Origin: Xylocopa sonorina
Lineage: Eukaryota; Arthropoda; Insecta; Hymenoptera; Apidae
NCBI RefSeq assembly: GCF_050948175.1
Contig: NC_135194.1
Location: 6,750,033 to 6,814,032, forward strand
DNA length: 64,000 nucleotides
Reading direction: 5' to 3'
A program made the translations under genes and the position numbers. Shown one piece after another: positions 24,401 through 37,097 of this stretch; position 1 is the first letter of the stretch; every line of letters starts with the position of its first letter. The notes under the pieces were generated by a model. The model was not told where the DNA came from and ran no database searches. It worked only from the letters and a program-made list of their open reading frames with translations.

Positions 24401-26789
24401 TTAAGGTTAACGATAGAAACGAAAGTTTATTCTTTAAGTCAATTAATTCGCGTGGAAATTGTTAGCGTCTGGTTATTAATAAATTGATCTAGTGAATTTC
24501 AAGTATGTTAATGCTAAACAATTTTATTTGTAAAACACCATCGAATGAATAATTTGAATAGTAGGTAGGTTGGGAAAACTGTTGGTCAATTTGATGATAA
24601 ATCATATGTAGGTGGTAACGCTGAGAGATTTCAAGTTTCTTTTAAAAAGTTTCGAAGTATGCGTTTCAATTTCTCGAGTTAAGAGTGTATTTATTTACAT
24701 AATACTACGGGCTTTTAAATAGAGAAGACGAGCTTTTATATATTAGCTTTTTACTCTTAAGTTTATCTTTAATAATTAGCGTAAGAGAGGAAAGTAGAAG
24801 CAGAAGTACCACTATACATATAGCACCAATATGTAGCCATAAAAGATAGCGAAAGGAGAGAATAAAGTGTATTTTTTTTTTCTTTTACCTCTGTCGAAGC
24901 TGTATTCATTATTGCGGTCTGTTATATTATACTTTAGATTTCTATATAAACATTATATATATATGTATATTTTTCAAATGTAACGAAGGCTACTAGTCGT
25001 GGGACACTACTGGTCTTAGAGATCCTATATGCTAAATACTTTAAATTGTCGAATGACTTTGAAGTACTTAAAATCAAAGTAATAATCGGCAGTATATTCT
25101 ATCACAAGTATACATGTACATATGTTTTTAGCAAATATGTGTATAAGTCTACGAGCATTGTACGAATTTTCAAACGTTACCATTCATTTTCGTTAACATG
25201 CTATTATATATTTATGTGAAGCTCTATCTGACAATGTATAACAAGAGGAAATTATAAAACACGAGGAACATAAAGAAAAATATAATAATAATAGCTTTTT
25301 ATATCAACTGTTATTGATGCGTTGATTAGAATAATGCATCTAAATTAAAATGCACAATAAAATTATAAAATCAATATAAATGTTTATATATTGTAAAAAA
25401 TATATCAAAAAATTTTATTTTTTAAATGGGACAGATTGTACGTTAAATCAATTGTATGTAAAAAGTAATAAAAAGTTACTGAGGTATTTATAGCGCACGA
25501 CAAATAATACAGTTTATTTTATGTAAACGTTAATATTCATTGCGTGAGGCAAGTAATTAAAATGGCACGATTCGTACAACGTACATTATGTGTGGTTAAA
25601 AATGAACCATACTGTCTGAAAATGTAGTGCTCGAAGATGATCGTGTGCAATAGGAAATTTTTATATTACAATTTAGCATTTAACAATTTCAGTTACAGAA
25701 TAAATCAGAAAATTGCGTTGAAAGTAGGAGACCGAATTTCTATTACACGCGACTGATTACTTGAAATCATTAGGCAAGTAGAACAACGAATCATTGTCTA
25801 AGAATTATTTTCTAATATTACGACGGCACTTCTAAAGTTGAATTTATACATTTACACGTCTACGTGGGTGAAATATTTTCAACGGATACTTCATTTAATT
25901 ATCATAATAATATATATTAATCCAATTTTAGAGAAGATTTTAGATAATAAACTATAATCTGACAAATGCAAAACTCGCGGATACAACCATTGTGTTAATT
26001 GCCTAAACTGAAATAAAAGCAAAATTTATATTATATTGTGAAACTTACTCGTCTAGAAATGTTAGTAACTGAAGATGGAAGAATTTTTGAGACAAGAATA
26101 CGATCTCTTAAATTTTCCCATTAGTTTTCGTTTAATAAAAGTTGTAATCGTAGATTTGTATCGAGATTCGGGGAGATTTTTAACGTATGAAATAATTGAA
26201 AGCTATGAAGTAGGTTTCACTTACTATCGAAGCATTTATTTATCGAGTAGAGAGTTTCATCGATAATCGTATAAGTTAATAAGCGAATCGAACCGTTTAA
26301 CGTTATTCGTACTAGAATTTAAACACACACACACTATTTATAGATCCTTAAATTTAGAATATATTTAAAAATGTCCCAAAACCGCACTCGCTCACCGTGA
26401 AATCTGAAACTTCAAGGAAACTGCTCTCTACGTATTATACAATAATATATATATGTATATATTATATATGCTTTTAACTGAATGATTCACCTAACTAATT
26501 ACAAGATGCTTTACCACACTTTTAAATGTAGCAGAGCCGTTTTAAATGGTAGAGATGAATAGGACGCGTCGATTGTATGTACAGAAATATTGCCAGGCTG
26601 GAGCATTTAAATGTTAGTGCGTAAACAAAGCGCAACCGGAAGGAAGAATCGATGTGATAGCCCTAATTTTGGAGTGTAGACATGAAAAATATATCTACCC
26701 TCTTATACCCGAGGATTGTCACAAATTTTTCGTCGCGTTATGTGGGATCTGTTACGTGGTAAGATTTATTTTATAGATGTAATGCGTAA

Positions 26790-26799
26790 AAGAGAGAGA

Positions 26800-26845
<46 letters not shown>

Positions 26846-26847
26846 GA

Positions 26848-26936
<89 letters not shown>
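26790..26936. repeat. GA/CT microsatellite, 147 bp
   Basis: Nearly pure (AG)n with three AGTG interruptions in the first half. Open frames across it (Arg-Glu or Leu-Ser repeats) are a consequence of the dinucleotide and not genes. Confidence 0.97.
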
Positions 26937-26940
<4 letters not shown>

Positions 26941-27311
26941 CTACGAAGAGAAGAGAATAAATGGCATAGAAAAATATAAAATAGCATAGATTTGTGAAAT
27001 TGAATTTCTCATTCGCTTTTTAATTTCTTCTGCTTGCACAGTCCACGACCAAATGATAGCATGTGCGGGCCATCAATTTCTCAGTGGTAATTTAAGACTT
27101 GCTAATTCCTAATTAATCAATTGACTTCCATATTTTAGAACTTTCACTGAACACAGAGAAGACACCTAAATACTAAAGGTGGGGAAATGGCACGCTTGCA
27201 CAATTTAGTGACGTGCAGTTCATGGAATCTGTGGAAGCACTGCTTCCCTTGTATTTTTTAAAATATAAATAATAAATACATATTATGCGATTATTTTTGC
27301 CGAAATATTTA

Positions 27312-27440
27312 CGTTGTATCTATCATATTTTAGAATAAAAATAAATAAACTGTTTACTTTTGTCGTTTTTAGTATTTCTTTATAATTTTTATGGAAATAT
27401 AGCTTTCTTATTAGAAAATGTAACCGCGCACCGCTGGCAC
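27312..27440 (+). mobile_element. Degraded fragment related to CCCAGACAAC elements
   Basis: TTGTATCTATCATATTTTAG followed by AATAAATAAACTG and TTATAATTTTTATGGAAATA, ending near ACCGCTGGCAC, follows the order of copy A at about 5093-5215 (TGTATCTATTTTCGAAT, AAATAAATAAACTGC, TATAATTTTTATGGAAA, CGCCACTGCCAC). Termini are not recognisable. Confidence 0.55.
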
Positions 27441-29755
27441 AATTTAAATTCACATTGTATTTGATTTTAAAAAATAGTTTGTGCAGTTACAAGTTAATCA
27501 GTATCATTTTCATTACAATATAAAGTATTTCTTTTTATTCTTCAATTTTATTGCATTGCTTCCTATTTTCATGTACTTTATACTATCACTGTGCAAAGTG
27601 TGTGTAAATGATTTTTTTATTTTCAATAGTTTTTATACGATTATTAAGAGCAGCGTTACATCGCGCTGAAAAAATAAAACTAATGTTTGTCGATTTATTG
27701 CCGAACTGACTTTAAATATCTTTTACTGTTTATTTTCTTCTGACTGATCTCTAAATCAGTTTTTCTACTATAAGCAATTTTGATTCACTGCTACTCCTTT
27801 TTCATTTTCTCTTTACCAATATCCGGGTTATCCATTTTGCGATCTACTTTCAGACCAACAGGAATGACAGTCCTTTCTCATGCTTTATAACTTGTCTTTT
27901 CTTTTTAACACATTAAATGCGAATTTTTTTTTAATTTCTGACGGAAAAACTTATATGTGTGTACAAAAAGTTATGTATCAATATTTATAAATTCAAATTA
28001 TGTTGTGTTGTTAAAATACTTCAAATTTTTTTAAAAGTCTCAAATGGGGACTATGGCATGTTGCATGAAAAAAATGTAATAAGAAAAGACTGAGTAAGCA
28101 AGACGTAGTTACCATAATCTCTAAATTACATATTTTATGCGCGGTTTTTAATTATGATACAAAAAAGAAAACCAAAAATATCCTATTTCAAATATCATAA
28201 TTCTGTTGCGTTTAACTTACAGATGCATTTCAAATTTACTCACTTCTTGAAAACAAACAAAACATAAAATATACACCATCTGCTATAAACAATATCGATT
28301 GATATACTTTCCGCCCCAAGTGGTGTACGTAAAATGCGTAAATGAGAAAGTAAATTAAGCGAACTGTCTGCTATGGTTTCTTTCCAAAGTTCACTTTCTA
28401 TCGCTCGTTCGCTAGATCACGAATTACCGAATAATATCCAAACAAAATTTAAGCGTGCAATCAGTTGACCTTCGATATTTGAATGTTTACTCCATGTTCC
28501 ATGGAAGTCATCGGGTATGACTCAATACAATGCGAGAATCTTTGGTTTCGCGTTGTAACATTCACGCACAATTTACAGGAATTGACCGATCCTAAATAAT
28601 CATTGGGAAATTAAAAATAGCACGCGTGTGCTCTTGCTTTGTCAGTGACCGTAGGTCATCTTGTAAAGTTCGTAGTTTGAATTGACTATACCTTTAGATA
28701 GTTTTTACAGTTGGTTTCGTAAAATATCTCTCTATGTCAGAATGTACATACACAATTGGTGGAATGATCCATTCAATAGATAGGCATTGTTCACTGAACT
28801 GGTATTTCGCATTAATTATGCATATTACGTCGATATAACGATAATTATCATTTAAATATTTCGATATACATTAGAACGCTGTTACGTCAACATTTTCGAC
28901 GTTACGAATGTACTAAACTTCTGTAATTTGAGATTAATTCAGTATAACGATACTTGGAAACGGAAGATGAACGTCAAATGTACAATTCTCGCTATCCTGT
29001 GAAAGTTGTCCCGACAGATGTATACATTAAAACTGCAATGCAATTTTACTACCACATTGATTGTTAAGATTAAAAACTGTTTAATAAAGCATTTAATATA
29101 TGTATATATATAGATATCTGAATTTACAAACTGCGTCTCGCGTATTTATATACGTATGTATATGTGCACGATAGAAATGATTTTTAAATAGAAGACGAAT
29201 TAATCGCACAATTAAATGATTTCGTTCGTATCCCTTCTTCACGAGTGGAATTAATCGTCAACTGATTAACGGTGCAAAGAGTTTAGAGGAGGAAACGGAA
29301 ATACAATCATATCTTTTTAATGTATAATGCACTTTAGGTTTGTTCTTAAGCTTTATAAAACTTTCTATATTTCATTGACTCTTTCAATAAAGAAACTTAT
29401 TATTTTGATTGTCAATGCTGCACTTTCGGTTTGAGAGGAATTGTAATGGTTCGTTTCGCGTTATACTTCAATTTACTGGAAATAACAGCGAAATATCATC
29501 GAACATAGGCGTAGAATGTGAAAAATATCTCAACGTACGTTTATGTACACGTTACTGGCGAACGCGATCGTGAAATTAATAACAGCGCGAAGATCCTTTC
29601 GTTTCTTGTTCGTCCTTCTGTCTTGCTACTTTTAAGTGAACAACATAAGAACAGAATAACGGAAAGAATATTACGTTTTTTCGATTCATCGAATCGTCAA
29701 TATATCATGGCAACAAATTAAGTGGTCAGTTTATCATTTTAATCCCTTTTGCTTA

Positions 29756-30175
29756 GTACTTTACTGATCACTATTTAAATCCCCTTTGGCCAGTATTTAA
29801 ATACGAAAGATCAACATTCTTTGATAATGTATGAAGCCCCTACTGACAGATTAATAAATATCAATTGATCAAAAATGTAATTATTTTTCCACTTACAATA
29901 AATCTATAATAATGGAATTGGTTTAATACCAAAAAGGTCTGTATAAAAATATTAAACGGTCAGTTTAGGTTAGGTTAGTTAGTTAAATTAATAAACAGGC
30001 AATATAAAGCAGAGAAAACATAGTATTGAACCCACTCCATTCCAAGTCGAATAAATACGTTTTTGACCAATTAGCATTTGTTTGTCAGTGGAGGTTGTAC
30101 ATATTTTTAAAGAATAGTGATTTTTTGTATTGAAATACTGCCCAAAGGGGATTAAAATATTGGTCAGTAAAATAC
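29756..30175. mobile_element. Short element with 43-bp terminal inverted repeats
   Basis: The left end GTACTTTACTGATCACTATT, with TTTAAATCCCCTTTGGCCAG after it, is matched by the reverse complement of 30133-30175 (GTATTTTACTGACCAATATT, then TTTAATCCCCTTTGGGCAG). A third related unit, GGTCAGTTTATCATTTTAAT, lies just outside the left end at 29724. No coding capacity; MITE-like. Target duplication not resolved. Confidence 0.6.
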
Positions 30176-33100
30176 AAGCCATATATCATTAGGAAAGTTT
30201 TTTAGGTTATGAGTATCATTGCATTTCGAAAAACGTGTCAATATTATCTGCTTACTAATTTGTAGCGAACAATTGTTAATCATTCCGTTTTTATCATAAT
30301 CTGTAATCTGTATAATTGTTTGTATAATCATGTTTAAATAAATTTCTCGTATGCATGTGTACGTGCGCATGAGTGAGCTTAAGTGAATGAGATCGCGCTT
30401 AATACCCGGTGTTGTATTGGTGAAGAGAATGTTGACCGGTTAAAAATTGACTGAAATTTTGCAACACGTATGAATAAAGCGCGCACGAAGTATGGAATTG
30501 CGAAGCTAACCTCGCCGCGTCGATTTTCATTTCAAAAGAGGCAATGATATGTAGGTAGCCTACTATATGTACGTACTTAAATATACGCATAATGCGAACG
30601 ATTTTTGTTTACTCAGATTGCACGAATTGCACATTAGTATATAGATGTCTACTTTCCGTTTACAAACCTTCCGAGCAAGTCCTAACAACACGACGTTCAA
30701 ACCGTGATCCATACTATAAATCTCCACGATTCACAGTACCTTTGTAAGCGAGATCTTGTTTTTTTTTTATGAGAGAAAACTATTTTTCTAATGTATCGAC
30801 CTAAATAGTAATGCGCAATTGGTCGTACATACTTGCTAATAAACATTAACCTGTTTTTTTCTCTTTTTTTCTTTGCAGAATATTACCATTGTATAAGAGA
30901 ATGACGATTTATAAATTACAAATAATTTTGACCCATAAAATAGATCGGATTAAAAATGTTATTGTAAAAATCAAAATGGTAATAAAATGCCGTATAAAGA
31001 ATGGAATGAAAACGGTAGAAGTTCATTAACACGATATTTTCCGTTTAAACTGCATTTCGCTTCTTTCTTTTATTTCGTTTCATAATACGGTGGGTAATGA
31101 AAGTCTAAGGCGATTAATTAGAGTGTTACATAGATCACTTTCTTTTTCTAGAACGGAATATTTTATATAAAATTATCGTTCTATCCATATTTATCTTTTT
31201 CATTCATATTAAACCAATGTTACGATTAAGCGTGGAATCGAAAGCAATCGCAAAACTGAAAATACATGTAAATGCACAGAAAGTTGTACGATGGACGAAC
31301 GAAGTTAAGGTTAATGGCACGTGAGGCGGATTCTTCGAAAATGGCTATCTGACAGACGCTTTCTAATTGTACACGAATTGGTTTTTATAGAAGATTTTCA
31401 TATTGTTATTACAGAATGGTTTCAGACACTGAATTTGTAACTAATTTTAATTTCTTTGTGAACAGTCAATCCATATTTGCAGGGTAAGTTATATAATTCG
31501 GTATATCTACTGCTTAGCTCTTTTCTAAAGGAAAAGCAAGAAAACCGTGAAGGACGTTGGCATTCAAAAGTTGATGACCACGTAGTCTAGATACATAGCG
31601 CTGAAGAATTATGCGCAGCGTGGAAATAATAGTAAGAAGAAATCTTACGAACATAAAATCCTCGATACCTAAATAGGACGACCATTTGCACGGTATAATA
31701 GACGTCGAGATATAGCGAAGCAAGTATTCAGAGGCGAATTAACATATTTTCTGAATGTGTGTTAGTTTACAGCTGTAAAAATGTAAAAAATTAGAAAAAA
31801 TTCAAATTTTGCGAATGCAAAGAATATTTCAAATTCATAATAAAAGAAAATACAAGGTTACGAGATGTGTATCTTCTCGTGTAGGCCTTGTTTAAGTCAC
31901 CAGATCTCGACGCCTACTACAAGTCGTTGTCGATTATTGAATAGAAGATAACGTATGAAACTGGAAATTGGAATTGATCAAAAAGCACCTCGTGTGCTTT
32001 GCGTTATCAAGTACCCTAATAAGAATGAAGACAGTAGGAGAAAAATGCATGCGTGCGCTGATAACTAACTTTAAGTAGAAGAAGCGTATTACCTTACTTC
32101 CAGATCTTTTGTCACAAAGACGTGCATAAGTTAGGGATTCTCTCTGTCAATTTTGATATACGTTTTCTCAGCAGTTGACCGGTATGTTTTAAATGTCCAT
32201 GTTGGTGTTAAATTATTCAAACCAATTTAAAGGGACAACATCGTTACCATTCTCATTTTCCCACTTGTTAAACACGAAGTTCCTTAATCTTCGTCGAATA
32301 ATGAATTTCAATTTTCAAACATAGTCCCCTATTTCTCTACTGTAAGAAACGTTGTGTCTGATGCATGTTACACAATAACGCTAATTATTTCTCGCAGAAA
32401 CGTTATATTGCACGTATATACATTGCTTGCTTGAGCGTCGCGAAATCTGCCTGCGTGAATGCAGTGAATTTACATCTGTCATTTCCTTAAGTCGATATTA
32501 CCGAGTTGAGCATTTTGTTATACTGCACACATTTCAATTCTATGAACGCTCTATTAGCATGCGAATTGGAGAGAAATAAGGGCCAGCGATTCGTAAAACA
32601 TCTACTTTTTGATTAGGTACCATGAATTGGTCCTTGAGTCAGGACCTCTAAACCGGCAGACTTGTATACAGGATGGACCACCTAAGACTAGAGTTAAAAT
32701 ATTATACGAAAAATCAAATTATAAAATTACAAGATTTTGTGTACTCCTTGGAACATTTTAATTGAACCGACAAAAATCATATTCATATGAAGAAAAAGAA
32801 ATCGTGTAAGATATGAATAGAGTGTCCCATGATATATATCCGAGCATAACTTCAATTGTACAGATTTAGTACACAAAAATAAGAATAAAAATTTTTGTAA
32901 ATATGTACTATTGAGTATGTTTTCTTTTCCAAGTTATAACAATGCTTGCATGGCTTTAGTTATTTACTGCGAGCAATTCGGCAATCGGTTTCCGAATAAA
33001 CGTATCAATTATGAAGGTGCCAATCATCTGGCTACCATGATTACCGGACTTAAATTCTGCAGTTATTAAATGTACGTATATGTATTATGTTTTAAGTCGA

Positions 33101-36100
33101 CACAAAGCAATGGATTATATTTAATACATTGTCAGCATGTCGAAGACTTAGCGAAATTGAACAATATAAGTTATTAAACAACTTCAAATGGAATGTACGT
33201 TTATATCAATTTTTATTCTTATTTTTAGGTAACGTGTCAATCATTAAAATTCAACTGAAACAGTAAGGATCACCTGTATGTAACTATTTTGCATATTTAT
33301 GAAAACGTTCAAATGATTGATTTAATAATTATTTCATAATATATTTAATTATTTCATAATATTGTCATTAATAAGTTTCAATATTTGTATGTTATTATCA
33401 AGACATTATTAGCAAATGGCTTGAGCAAAACAGTGCTCATGTGCCACACTTTGCAAAAAATGTATGTAAAGCGTTGTGTGCACGAGTACGACAATTTATA
33501 TACCATTTAAACAACATGTACATTATCTATAATGTAATGATTTAAAAACATTCTATCATATTTTGCCTACCTGAAAATGTAATAGTATTAGACAAAGTGT
33601 TGACTTATTAATTGAGATTAGATTCTGCTTGGATTCTTTTTTTCGATATTGGACCTAACTTCATCTCAATCTAACCTAATCCAACATAAAAAATATACAG
33701 AATATTGATATATTAATTTGGATTAGGTTCGAATTAAATTTTTCATTCGATACTGTTTTGGCATAAAATCGAATTTTTATGCTGACAATTAAAAGAATAA
33801 CTATTTTCTGCGTTTTAACAATGAACAATTATGTTATTGCGTCGGATAAAGCAGAACCCAGTTAATGCTCTATTTATTTGCCAATTAAACAGTGTATACA
33901 CTGCGTCAGCGGCATACAACACATATAATGTATACATATGCAATATATGTAATAATATAATAGTAATGTGCACATAAAGTACATGTTTTTTCAAGCTTCA
34001 CTGAATGAATGTTGGTAATGTATATGTTGCCTAAAAAGTATATATACATACTGTCGAAATTGTATTTTACCGTTTACAAATAATATTTGAAATAAAATAG
34101 ATATTTTTGTAGAGCCACGTGTAATGTAAATATTACACAGTTTCTTTAGCCGCGTATTAATATGAAATGTTAGAAATCAAGACGTGATTCGTGTTTGTAG
34201 TAAAGGTGCCATCTAAACGAGTTATTAATGACACAAGAAAAAAGAAATATTGAAAAATTTAATACGAAAAATAAATATTTTTTTAAAATAAATTTTGTCA
34301 GATATTTTCTGTATTATTATCAATAACGTACGTTTAAAGTTCCAGTCTTAGGTATCCTGTATGTTAATAACGACAAATAATGCAGTGCAATAATAAAAAT
34401 AAATTCAAATATGCTTAGGCAGGCATACGATGCAATGATTAAATCCTTAAAAGTGTAAGGTATTTCCAATAGAAAGAGAGAGAAATTATAAGGAATGACT
34501 CGATGTTTCAAAAGAACATGACACTCAAGGCAAACAAAATTACAATTCAAATATTGTCTCTTTAATTGTAAATTTGTATAGAGGCGATTAAGTTGCATCT
34601 GACTTGGATGTATACATATATCGTCATTAGTAGAAAATAATATTTTATGTGCTGTCATATTGTGAAAAATTCTCGCGTGCAAGCTATTGCAAATTTTGTG
34701 ATTTAACGATAAGCTCAATTCTCTGTTACTTCCTAAAAAAAATGTATATTTTTAAATTCACAAAAATATGTTAAAGTCTATTTAATGAGATTCAGGATAG
34801 TGGTCAATGCTTTTCTCTCTTCATCGCATAAGCTTATTTAAGTAACGATCGTAATTAAAAATCAATACGTACATCAATTATCCACAATGGGGCTCGCGCA
34901 TCTCTCACAAGAGCAAGCAAGGCAAAAGAACAATATCCTGTGACCAGTGATCGAAAGCCGACTGTCGGTAGAGATGAATTATCCTATGATGAAAATCAAA
35001 TTTATAGTATTTTCTATAGTATATTTATGAAAACATGACCAGTCGATACATTAGATCTCGTTACTGAAAATGAATCTAAACACATCTTCGTCTTAATTAT
35101 TTCCTATTAAATATGAATCGATAACAGTTATAACATGAAAATAGAGGTAATGGAAGGATGAGCGTGCTTAGATTCGTTTTCATTGATTGAGATGTTCATA
35201 CAGTAATTCAATTATAGAATGATTCATCTTCTTCGTTAAAGATTAAGTTAGATTCGGGTAAAAAGATTACTTTTGTAATATTATATATTAGAGTAAAATG
35301 TGAGTGCTTCTCAAATATATTATTCGTAATAACAGGTGTGTTGTAATGTGTGTGTGTGTGTGATAGAGAAAAAAAAAGAGAAAAAGGAACGCTGAATGGT
35401 AGAAATAAAGAATTTTTCTCGTACAGAAAGTGAAGACACACTTAAACTCATTAGAACTTGTGAGAGATTGTACGCGTTGGTTTCTATCTAGTGGCGAGTG
35501 TTGGAAACCCGCCTTAATAGAGTATTAGTATTTTCTCTCAGTGTTAGATAATTTATGATCGTAAGTGTTTTCGAGTATGTTATACGAAGTTGTTTGCTTA
35601 ATTTGACAATTACAGTGCGAATGAATGCTTCTTTCTAATAGACTTGTAATATTTAATACGTGCGAAGCACTTTTGAAGCGTATAAATTTTTGTTGGAAAA
35701 GACATTAATTTTAAACATTTGAAAATTTGATAAATCAGATTTTAAGATTTTTTAATGAATTTTATGAATTAAAATGTAATTTACCTATGATTCTCAATTT
35801 ACAGAGTGTTGCAATATTGAAACATTAATTGTAAATGTCACAAAATTTGTTACAATTTATAATGGACAAATGTTTGGTATTCGCTCACTTGTTGATCGAT
35901 ATTTAATTGCAATTTTGTTTCCCTTCTATGATTCATCTTATTTTAAAATATAGAATCACTCTTTAAATTTCACCTATTTTTTTTTTATTGCTAAACATAC
36001 TCTATGAAATATAATTATAGTTCACACCTTTATGAAATACGACGTACCTTTTTGGATCGTGTACTATGTAAAGTATATCGTGCAATATAAAACTGCAGTC

Positions 36101-36920
36101 CTCGATCGAAAATGTCCTACTTATTTAACAGTATCTCCTTGCAATTCGTTGTGTTGCCATCAGTCACCAAACGTCCTAGCACTTTGTCGTCGTTGTTCGA
36201 ATTTGAAGGGAGAGCAACTGTTTGACTGTTCGATCCCGATACGTTACCAAGTCCTGACAAATTACTTCTAACGATCAATGTTCACCTTAATTCCAAGGTA
36301 CTTAAATCATGGTAACATCTGTTAAACGTCTCGATGGAAGTTGATCGAAACCTTTACATTATATTTAACAATATGGTCGTAGTTCTAAAAACGTTAGAAC
36401 AGCTACAGTCATACCGTATCTGCCGATGTTGTCCTTTTCAGAGTCTAGTAGAGTGTTTATTAAGAAGAGTTTAATATTTCCTTTTATATTTACTACTATC
36501 TTGCAAGTAGTGAACGTGTGCGTACAAATTACTTCGTTCCACGATACTTAAACTCGTTCCCTTAAAAAAGTAATCCGTTGACGAATCCTCCAGAAATCAT
36601 GCGATTCGGTAACTGAACGCGAGAAATGAGGGCATAGAAAAATGAACGATTTTAATAATTGTTACCACCGATCGCGAATGGGTAATTGTAAGCGTTCTGT
36701 CGGGTTCTCGTACAAAACCATTGCAAGAACTGTTATCTTGTGTTCGCGCGTGTCCATGTACTTGTTGTGCGTGTATACATGCGTGTGCGTGCGTCCGTAT
36801 GAAAAACATAAATGTATCTGAAGTTGTTTTCATCGTTGTTGCTCGGTCGGTTGGTATTTTACGAATGTTTCTTGACATTAGCTTATTATTGATGATCGAT
36901 CCCAAACCAGGACACGGGAA

Positions 36921-37097
36921 TTAAGGGGCTAGCATTTTCGACAGTTCCTCGTCTTGCAGGCAACCTTTCAAAAATTCTTCTTCGGTTAGTTGACCGTCAT
37001 TATTTTCGTCCATTCTGGCAAAGATGTTCTTCGCTCTTTCTTCCGCACTATCCGCTGGTCTGTTGCTCGAGCAAGCTCCGAGCATGTCGTATATTGC
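36921..37097 (-). CDS. NCS-2-like coding exon 4 (terminal)
   Basis: Residues 129-186 and TAA, AIYDMLGACSSNRPADS to DEELSKMLAP. Acceptor CTGATTGTAG|GCA. Same intron position and phase as the last neurocalcin intron (before AIY). Confidence 0.92.
   Translation of the reverse strand, partial: AIYDMLGACSSNRPADSAEERAKNIFARMDENNDGQLTEEEFLKGCLQDEELSKMLAP

Larger units (their letters stand above)
18408..36920. other. Intergenic AT-rich DNA between the two calcium sensor genes
   Basis: About 18.5 kb without a supported exon. It holds a GA microsatellite (26790-26936), a fossil related to the CCCAGACAAC family (27312-27440), an inverted-repeat element (29756-30175) and a short GT run near 35348. Part should be regulatory or leader DNA of neurocalcin. 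The part just below 36921 should hold the NCS-2 3' untranslated region. A 132-codon minus-strand frame at 34320-34718 is the longest here, and I do not recognise it. Confidence 0.5.

Noticed and set aside
26716..26979. Arg-Glu repeat protein and its Leu-Ser antisense
   Set aside because: Pure product of the GA dinucleotide tract, which is open in several frames.
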